Assembly: GCA_023055505.1 (NCBI GenBank)
Contig: JALIRH010000007.1
Coordinates: forward strand, 15,916,273 to 15,980,272
Length of the DNA stretch: 64,000 nucleotides
From: Callipepla californica brunnescens
Lineage: Eukaryota > Chordata > Aves > Galliformes > Odontophoridae
Reading direction: 5' to 3'
Each line of letters starts with the position of its first letter. Position 1 is the first letter of the stretch. The notes under the pieces are model-generated. The model saw only the letters and a list, made by a program, of their open reading frames with translations. It ran no database searches and had not been told where the DNA came from. Below are positions 1-11,650 of the stretch, in pieces. The position numbers and the translations under genes are program-made.

Positions 1-2650
1 TCCAGTTATAGCCTCATATTTGAGGCAGCTGATTAAGAAGTGGATCACCCATTCTTGATCTCTTACTATGTTTGTTAGGGTTTAAATGTATCTTTTATTT
101 CCTTAGATTTAAGGGAAAATATTACAAGAAATGGGTTCTCTTTATCATATCTAATGTTAGAACTAGGTGGTCTGTTTTCTTCCTCTGGGACCACTCAGGA
201 GTTTTGTTAGTCAAGTATAGCATAAAAACACAGAGTGAATTTGAGAACTAGGAAACGTTTCTCGGAGTCTTGTGAAACCTATTGTGACAGAAATTTTTAC
301 AGACCAAAAGTTACAAGTTACTACATCCATGATAAAATGCAATGGCCTTGCTTTGTTTTCAGATGATTACTAGAGATGCTATATACCTGTTACACATTAG
401 CATTGGTCACTGCATTAAAAATGTTTATATATCCAGAGAAAGTTCAGCAGTCTGTAAGAAGTGAAGGTTATCCCAGCTTTGTTATGGTTGGGTGTGTTTT
501 GTGGGTTCAGACTGGAAGGCGACAGCATTTGAAACTGCTCAGCGTGAGAAAGAAATAAGCAACAAATTTTCAGATAGTTTTTTGAATGAGACACTTGCCA
601 GGAATTTATAAGAAGAATGGTAGACTCATCTGCTTTTTTCCATCTTAAAAGTCACCTTTCCGTTTCTTGAAGGTTGAAGGAGCCAGTCTCTGCATCCTGA
701 AAGATCAGTTAGGAGTGTAAACAGAGACAGATACGATATATATCTCTGTACTTTATCTTACGATACAGGCAGTTCATGGTTGGTATTCAGGATTCTTATA
801 GCATTGGTAGGAAACACTCTCTGTCTATAGATATGACAGAAGCTCCACTGAGGCCATGGTTTCCATTTAATAGCAACAGCAAACACCAGGAACTGGAAGT
901 TCTTAATGAGTTTGACTCAGTGATTTCATCAAGAAGCAGAATCTGAGAGGACTATTATTATCTGTAATTGAATCCTAAGGGCAATTTCTATTTATTCAGT
1001 GTTTTGTTTTTATAGATCAGACTTATTGTCATTCATTTATTTTTGTGAAGCAAAAAGAACGGCAACTTTTTGTATTTCTGGTCAGTGTGCTCTTTATGTA
1101 CACCCAATATCTTGCAATGAACTTCTGTTATTTGTCTTATAATAGACAAAAAAAAAAAAAGAACAATATCATAAATGTGACAAAATAATTTGGGAATATA
1201 AAATATAGAACCCTAGAGAAAAGGTGTATGAATTGCATTCAGAAACTAAAATGTGAAATACATATTGATTGTTTTGTTATGACTACAGAATGCAAAATGA
1301 AAAAGCAATGGAAGGAGAATTATATTGCATGGATCTTTCTTTTATGGCGTTAGAGAATCTATGCCATCATTCCTGTAATGGCAGACAATAAAATCTAATA
1401 CTAAAGTCTATCTTCACTGTTAAGGAGAAGGTTTGGCTTCTCAACTCGATTGTTGAAATTTTCCCTGAATTCCTTTAAAAGGTGTCATTACGTTGTTTGT
1501 TAAAATTACCTGAAGATGTCAAGATGTCATTTTCAGAAACCATGAGCAATCAAAACACAAAAAACAAACAACAACAACAACAAAAAAAAGCCAACACAGA
1601 CATTGACATTGATAGAGCCAGAGTTTCACTAGTGACTTTTCAAAAATACCTCTGTAATTTTAGTTTATGGTCCTTCTTTTATCTCACACTGTTCCATGAA
1701 AAACATTGCCTCAGGTAAATTATTTGCCATTTACTTCCTTGCATTTTTTCAGTGTAATATAATAGTGAAGATTTACTCTGATTTTAGACTTCAAGAAAAA
1801 TATTTCTGCCCTTACCATTCTTTGAAATATTCAAAGCTGCTTGATTGCCTCTATTTATTAAAGCTTTCAGTTCCTTCATCTTCTCTTCTTAGAGCAGTTT
1901 CTTTACTGGGGACAATCACCTATACTAATTGTAAGTTTAAATTGTATCTGTGTGATGTGAGACATAGGACAAGAACAAAATTTCCCATACTTTAGTGGAC
2001 CTCTGATTACTTGCAGACGAATTATTCAAAGCACTCACACATTTCTTGACATTCTTCTATATATTGTAAAATCATAATGCACTTAAAGTCTGATTAATTT
2101 CTACAAGGAAAAATGGTTTTAATTCTGACTACCACTCTTTCACTGTAAAAAGTGAAAAACTGATTTATCCTGAAGGATTGAAATGATTATGAATTTAACC
2201 GAGTAAAGTTTGTATTTGTAAACTTTGGCAGTTTTATACATTTATGGACTGCTATATCTAAGACAAGAACTAAAATCTGTTATATTATGGAATTCTTGAT
2301 CTTATTTAGTTGTTTAATTTATAAAATACAAAAGGTTTCTGAACCCTTTAAAAAAGAACAGGAAAATCTACAGTATTTAACAGAACTGTGATGCTGTATA
2401 AAGATCCAGGGTATCATCTTAACAGAAATGCTTCATAATGCTGAAAACATATCTCTTATGTACTTGAAATACAACTTATTCCCCCCAAAAAGAGTTCATT
2501 TGACCCAAGCTAAAATGAACTGAGGGTATGTATGAGGAGATTTTTTTTGCCTTCACTTTAATTACAAAAATATGTTTTGCGTGAGTTACTTTAAGAGGGA
2601 TTTTATTGGTTCTCCTAAGAAAAGTTAATCAGAAAAGTAGATTAATCAAA
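1..2650. other. Unique AT-rich non-coding stretch
   Basis: No gene or recognisable repeat is visible on either strand. Open frames of 60-99 codons occur (for example 1482-1718 and 1696-1995, plus strand) but they show low-complexity, leucine/lysine-rich composition typical of AT-rich non-coding DNA and no domain. There is a short A run near 1148-1160 and a small CAA-type repeat near 1566-1590. It could be intron or intergenic DNA. Confidence 0.6.
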
Positions 2651-2654
2651 AGCA

Positions 2655-3180
2655 ATGGTTTCCCCAGAGCCTTCTCTTCTCCAGGCTGTATAGCCTCAGC
2701 TCTCCCAGCCTGTCCATTCCTTGGATCATTTTGATGACTCTCTCCTGAATGCTCTCCAACACTTGTGCGTCCCTCCTGTACTGAAGACTCCATATCTGGT
2801 GAGGTTTCATTAGCACCGAGTAGAGGGGCAGAATCACCTCCCTCAACCTGCTGATTGCACTTCTTTGGATGCAGCCCAAAATACAGCTGGCTTTCAGGGC
2901 TGCAAGGGCACACTGTCATCTACCAGTACCCCCAAGTCCTTTTCATCAGGGCTGTGCTCAATTCTTTTGTTGGCCAGATTGTATTGACAGCAGGGGTTGC
3001 CGTGGCCCATGTGCAAGACCTTGCACTTGAACTTGTAGTACCTTGTGAAGTTTTCCTAGGCTCATTGCTGTTTAGGTTAGACTGTTTAGGTCCCTCTGGA
3101 TGGAATCCTATCCTTCAGGCATGTCCACTGCACCACATGGCTCAGCATCATCTGCAAATTTGCTTATATTGGATATGGCA
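2655..3180 (-). mobile_element. CR1 LINE fragment (RT C-terminal part), truncated at both ends
   Basis: Read on the minus strand this is the distal part of CR1 ORF2. The RT active-site motif F-A-D-D is encoded by minus-strand 3147-3158, and the region downstream of RT follows toward lower coordinates, ending in the conserved block with GQAGRAEAIQPGEEKALG in one frame. Stops and frameshifts break the reading frame. The terminal 3' tail and the EN/5' part are absent. CR1 is the main non-LTR retrotransposon of birds and moves by target-primed reverse transcription. This copy cannot be active. Confidence 0.88.
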
Positions 3181-4387
3181 AATTTAGAAGAAAAGATCTT
3201 AAATAAAACTGTAAACTTACTGTATATGGTATGTTAATGCTGAATTTACAGTAAAATCAGTGAAAACTTTGGAGCAGTAAAAATGGTTAATTTAAGCAAT
3301 TACTCATTATGAAGCCTAAAATAAAAGAACAGATTTTTCTATAAATGTTAAATTGGTAGTTTATTATTTTTCACAGTCCACAGGAAATATCTCCATGCAG
3401 TTTTCCATATTCATTTATTTGTTTATCTGATTTTTTCAGCAATGAAAACAGTGCATTTGGCATTCCAGGTACAATCACATTAAAAGAAAATTAGTGCAGT
3501 ACAGCTTGCCTCAGTTACCTCAAGGATTTTAAAAGTAAATAAAAAATCTTTACACTGTAGTAGTCCTATCAAGCCTTAACTAACTGCTGTGTTTTTGTGA
3601 GCCGAGAAAAATATGATTGATTTTATGGCATGCCCTAAAAAGCCCACCATATTCCAGATGCTATGAACCAAGACAGGAAACAATGCCAGAGATAGTGAAC
3701 TAGTAATAAAAAGAAGCCAGACACTTTCTGTTATATGTACTAAAGTTCAGGTCAGCTTTGTTTCATCTCAAAATTATAGAGATGCAGCAGAGGGTGAAAG
3801 ACAGGTAAGTCTCATATATGTGGATCTCCAGCCACTGTAGATCTAAACTCAAGTTGTAATATCAGCCTGACAACTCTAACAGCTAATACCGATCACAGTG
3901 CACAAATATAGTATGCTCATAAAGAAAAAAAACACTGTTTAGCAAATGATGCACTACAGTGCATCATATCTGGATGCAGTATCTTTTTACTGTACCAGTA
4001 TAACTTAAGTCTTGAAATAACACTGGCATGGATGAAACTGCAAGGCTGACTTCCTAAATGAGTCCAGGCTTCAAGCAGACTATAAATAAAAATAGTCATC
4101 CTATCTGTACCATTTATGTGACTGTTCTGAAACAGGTGAAGTCATGTGGAATGCCTGTAGGTTTCATAATCCTCAAAATAAACTATGGACAAACCGTTCT
4201 GTTTCTGTTACAGATGTCCCCTGACTTTGAATGTTCTTTTCCCAGACAGTTCATCGTACATCAGAGAACATAGGGTCTCAGATTTTTATCTTCCATCCAA
4301 GCCTTAACTTTTCTTAAACCATGTAATTTACAGTGTATATATTGAGGGAAGGTACTTGTAAGAGATAGATAGAAAAATAGAACGTAA
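3181..4387. other. Unique non-coding stretch
   Basis: AT-rich sequence with no coding signal or repeat that I recognise. Open frames at 3917-4099 (minus) and 4058-4273 (plus) have no recognisable domain and no supporting context. Confidence 0.55.
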
Positions 4388-4490
4388 AATCATAGAATCA
4401 TAGAACGGTTTGGGTTGGAAGGAACCTTTAAGATCATCTAGTTTCAACTCCCCTGCTAAAGGCATCTTTAAATGTTGCCTAGAAAAATGC
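4388..4490 (-). mobile_element. CR1 3'-end fragment
   Basis: It begins with the inverted CR1 tail (two copies of the ATCATAGA unit), then the conserved 3' UTR block with GGTTTGGGTTGGAAGGAACC and the ATCATCTAG box. Only about 100 bases of the extreme 3' end are retained, the usual outcome of early-terminated reverse transcription. The minus-strand frame at 4328-4576 that crosses it is fortuitous. Confidence 0.88.
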
Positions 4491-4997
4491 AAAGGACAAC
4501 ATCCTGGAAACCCAGTTGTAGAACAAGAATCAGAATTCGTTTTTAAATTATCTTTAGATTTTAGGAAGTGCAACACTTTGTTGAATACTCAGTTTCAACA
4601 AGAGCCGACTGTGGCATTTGGCATCCAGAGATGTTCAAATGAATAAAGCAAGAAAGAAAAACGTGCACAAACAAATTAATTAGCCACACATATAATAAAC
4701 ACTAAATGAATTATTTTTATCTGAAATCTCAGTGTGGAAGGAGCAAAGCGTTTTCATTTTGTAATTTTAAATTATTTCACATAGGTGTTCCAATTTGCAG
4801 TAGATAACTGTTTCATATAGGAATCTGTGCTTAGTTGGTTGTAATAAATAGGAGGAACTTACAGCTGTATTTAAATAGTAAAGTTTTGATAACATTTTCA
4901 TTGTGAAACTGACGAAGTAAGGACTGGATGAGCAGAGACTGAAGTGAATTAAAAAATAGATGAAGAGGTTTAAAAGGATAAGTGGGGTGAAAACAAG
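4491..4997. other. Unique non-coding stretch
   Basis: Nothing recognisable on either strand. It separates a CR1 tail from the nested CR1 block that follows. Confidence 0.5.
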
Positions 4998-5180
4998 CTG
5001 GAAACTAATAATGTACTCTAGGAATTAATACTGGACCCACTTTTTTTCAATGCCTTCAAAATGATTTAGATGAAGAAGTGGGGTGCATTCAGAGACTGCT
5101 GATGATACAAAAATTGAATAAGTTGCTGATACACAAGACAGCTGTGCTACCATCCAGAGGGACCTGAAAAAGCTAGAGAA
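4998..5180 (+). mobile_element. Outer CR1, left half (RT palm region)
   Basis: Plus-strand CR1 ORF2 sequence around the RT active site. The region near 5095-5112 encodes T-A-D-D-T-K where a functional CR1 has F-A-D-D, so the conserved Phe is lost. The element is interrupted at about 5180 by a minus-strand CR1 and resumes at about 5647 in the same orientation at the next expected position. The left boundary is soft because the first bases are diverged. Confidence 0.8.
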
Positions 5181-5646
5181 TCACAGAATCTCAGAATTGA
5201 AGGGGGTGGAAGGGACCTCTAGAGATCATCGAGTCCAACCCCCCTGCCAAAGCAGCTCCCTAACCCAGGTTGCACAGGTAGGCATCCAGGCGGGTCTTGG
5301 ACATCTCCAGAGAAGGAGACTCCACTACCTTTCTGTGCAGCCTGTGCCAGTGCTCCATCACCTGCACTGTGAAGAAGTTCCCATGCACATTTGTGTGGAA
5401 CTTCCTATGCTTCAGTTTGTGACCATTTCCCCCCATCCCATCGCCACACACTGCTGAGAAGAGTTTGGCCTCGTTCCTTTGCCTCCTGCTCTGTAGATAT
5501 TTATAGACATGGATCAGATCCCCTCTGAGACTTCTTTTCTCAAGAACAGATGAGAACCTGAACAGATCCAGGTCTCTCAACCTATCCTCATAAGAGAGGT
5601 GCTGCAGGCCCTTTATTATCTTTGTGGCCCTCAGCTGGATTCTTTC
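5181..5646 (-). mobile_element. Inner CR1 3' end inserted in another CR1
   Basis: It starts with an inverted CR1 tail (TCACAGAATCTCAGAATTG) and the GGAAGGGACCTCTAGAGATC box, followed by the 3' UTR and the C-terminal end of ORF2 on the minus strand. A 183-codon minus-strand open frame at 5260-5811 begins in the outer element and runs through this one. Its low interruption suggests a relatively young insertion. The block sits between two colinear halves of a plus-strand CR1, so it inserted later. Confidence 0.88.
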
Positions 5647-6272
5647 AAAATGAGCCAATAGGAACCTCATGAAGTTGAATGAGGAGAAATGCAGAGTCCA
5701 GCACCTGAGGAGGTGCAACCTCAGGCACGAGGACATGCTGAGGACCACCCAGCTGGAAAACACCATGACAGTACAGGATCTGTGGCACCTGGTGGACACC
5801 AAATTTAACATGAGCCAGCAATGAGCCCTGATGGCAAAGAAGGCTAAAGGCGCACCAGACTACATTAGGCAAAGTACCACTGGCAGGACAAGAGAGGTGA
5901 CCCTTCCCTTCTTCTCTGAACTGATGAGGCCACACCTGCAATACAGTGTCAAGTGCTGGGCTCCCCAGTACTAGAGAAACATCAACATACTGGAGAGAAT
6001 CTAGTGCAGGGCCAAGAAGACGAAGTGACTACAGCATTCCTTGTATGACAAAAGGCTGAAAAAGCTGGGACTGTTCAGCGTAGAAGCAAGAAATCTCAGT
6101 GAGAATGTTACCAACCTTAATAGAAAGGTCCAAAGAGTATGACGTGAGACTCTTCTCAGCTGTGCCTCATGACAACACTGGGCAGTGGGTGCAAACTTAA
6201 ATGGTAGGTGCCATCTAGATACATTTTTCACTATCACAGCAATAGAGCAGTAAAACAGTTTGTTCAGAGAGT
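5647..6272 (+). mobile_element. Outer CR1, right half (post-RT ORF2)
   Basis: Continuation of the plus-strand element: the conserved stretch with CAATAGGAACCTCATGAAG, then the region equivalent to the MSQQ-type block (near 5810), the block ending in the GAGGAAAGGCTG-like motif (near 6040) and a diverged segment up to about 6272. Many substitutions, small indels and stops are present. The CR1 3' tail is missing; the sequence runs into LTR-like sequence instead. Confidence 0.82.
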
Positions 6273-6297
6273 AAACCTTTTCTAGGTTTAGATTGTT

Positions 6298-6635
6298 TAG
6301 ATTGTTGCTGAGCAATGGCCAGCTTTGCAAGGAACGGATGCTGCCATTATGGCGCAGCCATAAGGCACAGGGTGGGGAGGAGTGGGAAAAAGGGGAGATG
6401 CGCGGATAGGACAGCTGGCCTGAATGAACAACGAGTTATTCCATATCATGTGACATCACACAGAAGATCATGAAGCTGTGAGGAGTTGGTGGGGACCGGA
6501 CACTGTTCAGGGATTGGTGGGCAATTATCAGTGGGTGACACTGCTGGCAGTAAGTTGGTCTCTCCCTCATCCCATTGTGGGGAATCGTGAGTGAATATTG
6601 TGGTGCTTATCTGCCTGCCAGGTTAAACCACAAAA
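6298..6635 (+). mobile_element. Truncated bird ERV LTR (family A)
   Basis: The plus-strand sequence resembles the distal part of a bird ERVL-type LTR: the block with TTCCATATCATGTGACATCA (near 6441), a GC-richer central part, the TCTCCCTCATCCCATTGTGGG segment, and the end motif GGTTAAACCACAA. The same family recurs in minus orientation at 42083-42602 and 44387-44930. The 5' part of the LTR is missing and no second LTR or internal region is adjacent. Endogenous, decayed and non-coding. Confidence 0.7.
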
Positions 6636-7791
6636 GGACTTTTAAGTTTGTGCTTTATTTTTTTAAGATACTAAGCATATTCTATCAGTGCTTTCCCTAA
6701 ATTATATATTCAGCTGTCTCCCTTGAATTTATTAGATATTTTTATTTTGTACCATGTAAATTTTCAAGGGTTATTCCCACAAAGTGTGAACCTGATAAAA
6801 GCTAACTGAAGACAGCAGGGCCCTAAGTGACCAGATAATCTCTTTTCCACACTTTTGTTCTACTCACTGAATATAATAGCACAAGAACAGTAAAAAAACA
6901 GAATGAGACAAGGACAAAAAGATTATGTGGACACTTGGGAGGTTAATGCACATGGTTCTCCTTTTTTCAGAAGCTAATACATAATTATTTTCTTCAATTA
7001 GATTAAATCAGCTTAACAAATCAATTACTGAAGAAACTTAAAAATAAAAAAAAAAAAAAACAAAAAAACTAATGACCTTAAAATAACATCACCACAAAGA
7101 CAAATGAATGCTAGTCATGTACTATGTACTGTTAGAAAAACTTTCCACTTTCAAAGTGTGTCTGAGTAAACTATATCTTTTTCTACTACCATCATTTATT
7201 CCTTGATGAACCTTTAGAAGACTGTTTCTGGTACTCATATTCATTCTCCTATGCATGTATGTAAAAAAATTAAAAATATATATACTTCCGTATGTATGTA
7301 TGTATAAATAATATTTTGAAAATAAATTTCTTTAAATTATTTTTAAGTTGCTCTTTGAAAAGGTTGTTTCTTCTTTATACTGTTAACAGTACAATCTTCA
7401 TTCAGTAATGGGCCTTTGCCACTTTCAAAGTTCATTCAGTATTTAATTTATGCAAATAAATAACTATAGCCTTTTTCATATTCTGCTTTTTTCTGCTGAC
7501 TGCAGCATTTCTGATGCTGACCTTAATGGTCTTACTAATTTTTTGTGTTTATTATGATCTGACTTAGTTATTTTTTCATCTTTTTTTTCCCATTCACTAT
7601 AGATTGGTTTGGTCATAATTTTTACTTCTCGTTAACAAAGGTCTAAAATAACAGCCAAGTTACTAGTGTTCTCTTCTGAACTGTTTCTTTCATTTCTCTT
7701 CCAGACAAATTCAATGGCAAAGACTTTATTAGGTTAAAGTCTCTATGTAAATGCAGAGAAAAATCTGTTCATCTTTAGCTCTTTGTTTTTG
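6636..7791. other. Unique AT-rich stretch with poly(A)
   Basis: No gene is seen. It contains an A-rich run at about 7038-7069 and a short TATG microsatellite near 7287-7302. Confidence 0.55.
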
Positions 7792-8763
7792 CACATAAGG
7801 CCTCCCCCCTGAGCCTCCTCTTCACCAGACTGAACTATCCCAGCTCCTTCAGCCACTTCCCACAAGGCTTGCACTCCATATTCCTCGCTAGCTTTATTGC
7901 CCTTCTCTGGACACACTCCAGGGTTTCAGTGTCTTTCTTGAAGTGAAGGGCCCCAAACTGAACGCAATACTCAAGGTGCAGCCTCACCAGTGCTGAGTAC
8001 AGGGGGACAATTACTTCCCTGCTCCTCCTGGCAACACTACAAACCAGGATACCATTGGCTTTTGTGCCCACCTGGGCACACTGCTGGCGCATGTTCAGCT
8101 GAGCACTGACCAGTACCCCTAGGTCTATTTCCTCTAACACAGTCTTTCAGCCACTCTGCACTAAGCCTGTAACGTTGCCTGGGGTCCTGGCACTTGCTCT
8201 TGTTGAACCTCATCCCATTGGCTTCAGCCCAGCTATCCAGCCTGTCCAGATCCCTCTGTAGGGCCTCAGTACCTCCAGGCTTATTTACACTTCCAGTCAG
8301 CTTGGTGTCATCTGCAAACTTACTGAGGGAGCAATCAATGCCCTCATCCAGGGCATCAATACAGATATTGAAGAGGACAGTACTGACGTCTGGAGAACAC
8401 CACTCATGACCCGTTGCCAGCTGGATTTAACTCCATTCACCACCACTCTCTGGGCCCGGGCCTTCAGCCAGCTCCTTACCCAATAAAGAGTGTACCTGTC
8501 CAAGCCATGGGCTGTCAGCTTCTGCTGCAGAATACTGTGGGAGACTACATCAACAGCTTTTCCCTCATCCACCAGATGGATTCACTAGACAATAGAAATA
8601 GATTAGGTTGATCAAACAGGACCTGCCTTTCATGAACCCATGCTGGATAGGCCTGATTCCCTGGTTGTCCTGCACATGCTGTGTGATCTCCCTCAAGACA
8701 ATCTGCTCCATAACCTTCCCTGGCACTGAGGTCAGGCTGACAGGCCTGTAGTTCTCTGTTTCC
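7792..8763 (-). mobile_element. CR1 LINE, about 970 bp covering RT palm to ORF2 C-terminus
   Basis: One of the longest continuous CR1 pieces here. On the minus strand, 8297-8572 encodes a frame with GKAVDVVSHSILQQKL and [11 protein letters not shown], matching the RT palm between the first catalytic aspartate block and the active site. F-A-D-D-T is encoded at minus 8304-8318 but in a different frame from the preceding block, so at least one frameshift separates them. A second frame (7835-8140) covers the C-terminal part with [10 protein letters not shown] and [13 protein letters not shown]. Both the 3' tail and the endonuclease half are missing, so it is inactive. Confidence 0.92.
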
Positions 8764-10716
8764 TATATAAAATATAGAACCCTATGTAGGAACCTACAAA
8801 ATACTATAAGGTCAAAATAAAATCCTGACAAAAGGTTAAATTCAAAGCCTTAAGTTCTTTGGGAGGAAGATAAGATATGCTATTCTTTTCAAGTTTAAGA
8901 ATTCACTTTCTCTATTTCATTTAAATTTATATACTTTTATGTGAGAAAACACATTCTTGAATGTGTTCTTTGAATTCATGTGTGTGATTGCAGCAGAGAT
9001 TAAACAAAACATTGCGAGGAGCTGGAAAGGGATCCTTGAAAAAACAAATTAAAAATTTGCTACATTCCATAAATACATCTTTTACAACAGTTTCTTTCCT
9101 TTTTAATTAAAACTAATTATTGTCTTGGATGTGTCTTCAAATCTTCACACTGCTTTTCCTGTCCTTGATAGCTGTTATGTGTTCATGGGTTTCCATAACT
9201 GACAGTATGCTATATTTTGTTTATACCTTCTCTCATTTCTCTGTTGTATGTATTTCTGAAAATCAAGAAATAACTTTATGACTATAAAATAATGTATTGT
9301 TGTTTTTTGTAACAGTAGGTTACTTTCAGCAAAATTAATTTTATACTAGTTAAAACATCAGGAAAACACTGGAGGTGCCAAAATAATCTACCTGAAGGGA
9401 ATTTAGTGATGTGAGATACAATATTCTCCTCCTCAGAAGTTAGCTAAAGTAGTTGAGATCAAGTGATTCATTGTATTCTCCTATGGGAAATTATCTGCGA
9501 GCCTCAGTGAGGTAGAGATTAAAGCTGTTCACTTTCGACAGTGTTTGACATGCCTGGTAGTATGACTTTAAATATCTTTAAATGAAAAATATAAAAACCA
9601 ATTTACATAAAAGAAAATGAAAGAAAAGTGCCTCTCTTCTAATTTAATTGCAAATTGGCATGTATGAATTAATAAAAATGTGATAGTTCTGAAATAAAAT
9701 AGTTGCCACCAGGTTTTAACTGCAGTATCAATCTCTGCAGATGGAACTCTGACATAACCCTGCCTATCAGAAATTTCTGTTGTAAATCACTTGCAATGTG
9801 TAAAGAGGAATAGAAAGAATAAATTTTGTGTTCATCTAGTCATTTTTTTTTTCAGTTGTCTCCACTTAAGGCTAATGTCTAAGCGTGTGAGGTGGATTAT
9901 TTCCTCTTGAGGGAATTCTCAAGGAACTTCAGGAAGTACAAATTTTAAACCTGTTTAGTTACCAGTAAAAAGTCTTTGACTTCATTTTAACTCTAATGCA
10001 ATTCCACTATTTTGCTGTAGTCCATATTTACAATAGTGGGAGTAGGAAAAAAGTCTGCACCATATTTAGATCTTCAAAATGAAATGTAAAAGCAGAACAA
10101 CAAAATAAAGAAGGATTGTATGGGGGAAAAAAAACCCAAAAAACTATAGGAAAAAGAACCTAACAAACTCTCTCAGTACTTGTAGCCTTCTAAATAATGA
10201 ATTCTTGGAGAAAAGCTTCTGAAATAACTGCATCAACAGGTAGATGGTATTTCTCTGAATCAGGAAAAGGAATTATAGCAATGCTCAGTGACCTGAGGTT
10301 GATGCTGAACAAGTCAAGTGCACAATTTAAACATGTTTAATTCTTCTGCAAACATTTTACCTAGTCAGTTTGATACTATCATTCTCAGGAAAGATATATG
10401 CTCTCATTGCATATGCTTACTTCTGGCATTAAAAGAACACAATATATTTCATCTTAATGCTGAAAGTCAAAATAGGTCAGGTCAACCACACCCTATAAAT
10501 CCATTTCTCTCTCCATCTACCATAAGAGAAAACTAATGATTAGCTTATATGTAGATGTCTATAATGTCAGCAGTAGCATAAACCCAACTGTACAAAGCAG
10601 TTAAAAAAAAACCGTGATGCATGCATTTCTGATGAAAGCTACATGGTCTGGAATTTTGAGAAGGTCAAGATAAATGCTCATAATGTAATTTTTGGATTTA
10701 AAACACAGGAAGTGCA
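8764..10716. other. Unique AT-rich non-coding stretch
   Basis: No repeat family or coding signal is recognised. The 72-codon plus-strand frame at 10318-10536 has no domain. Confidence 0.55.
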
Positions 10717-10795
10717 GATCATAGAATCATAGAATCATAGGGGTTGGAAGGGAACTCTAGAGATCATCAAGTCCAACCCCATGCCTCACTACTCT
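10717..10795 (-). mobile_element. Short CR1 3' tail
   Basis: Three inverted tail units (ATCATAGA repeated), then GGGGTTGGAAGGGA and the AGAGATCATCAAGTCC box. It ends abruptly near 10795, where a plus-strand CR1 starts, so the two lie back to back. Confidence 0.85.
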
Positions 10796-11650
10796 AGTGG
10801 CCTTCTATGATGTAGTGATCGAATTGGTAGACAAAGGAAGGGCAACTGTTGTCAACTACCTAGATCTGTACAAGGACACTGACATGCTCCTGAACCACAT
10901 CCTTATTTCCAAATGAGAAAAATACAGATTTGAAGGCTGGACAAAGGTAGATAAACAATTGATTGGGTCATCATTGTCAGAGGGTTATAGTCAACAGATC
11001 AGTGCCCAGGTGATCTGTGGTGACATTCCTCAAGAGCTGTATTGGGACTGATGCTGTAGTATCATGGGCTGTATCAAAAGAGAGGTGGCCAGTAGGGAGA
11101 GAGAGGAGACTGTCCCCATCTACTCTGCCCTTGTGAGACCCCATCTGGAGATTTGCATCCAGATCTGGGCTCTGAGAATGGGAAATACATGGAGCTTTTG
11201 ACTTACGTCCAGAGGAGGGACATGAATATGATGAAAGAGCTGCAGAACCTCTCTTATAAAGAAAGGTTGAGGGAGCTGGGGAAGAGAAGGCTCTGGGGAG
11301 ACCTCATTGCAGCCTTCCTGTACTTGAAGGGAGCTTGTAAAGCAGGAGGGGGACAGATTTTCTTTCATATGGCCTGGAAGTGATAATAAAATGAGGAGCA
11401 GCTTTACATTAAAGAGGATAAATACAGGTTAGATGTTAGGAAGAAATTCTTTACACAGAGGGTGGTAAGGCACTGGAACAGGCTGCCCGGAAAACTTGAA
11501 GATGCTCCATCCTTGGAGGCATTCAAAGCCACAGTTGTATGGAGGCCCTGGGCAGCCTGATCTGGGGAGTGGCAGTCCTGCATATGGCAGGGAGGTTGGA
11601 GCTCAAGAATCTTTGTCTCATCCAACCTAACCCATTCTATGATTCTATGA
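10796..11650 (+). mobile_element. CR1 LINE with internal deletion and intact 3' tail
   Basis: The left part (10796-11060) is early RT: the region near 10853-10885 encodes a YLDLYKDTDM-like block at the place of the first catalytic aspartate. At about 11060-11075 the sequence jumps to the post-RT region (a GAGGTGGCCAGTAGGGAG block), so the F-A-D-D active site is deleted. The right part runs through the ORF2 C-terminus (11153-11383 holds a 76-codon frame containing ERLRELGKRRLWGDL), the 3' UTR and a tail of two ATTCTATG units ending near 11650. Its well-preserved end suggests a younger subfamily than most CR1 pieces here. Confidence 0.9.

Noticed and set aside
2855..3187. Plus-strand 110-codon frame
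   Set aside because: Antisense of a minus-strand CR1.
5260..5811. 183-codon minus-strand frame, the longest in the window
   Set aside because: It crosses the junction between two oppositely oriented CR1 copies. Only 5260-5646 is real CR1 ORF2 coding sequence; the rest is antisense of the outer element.
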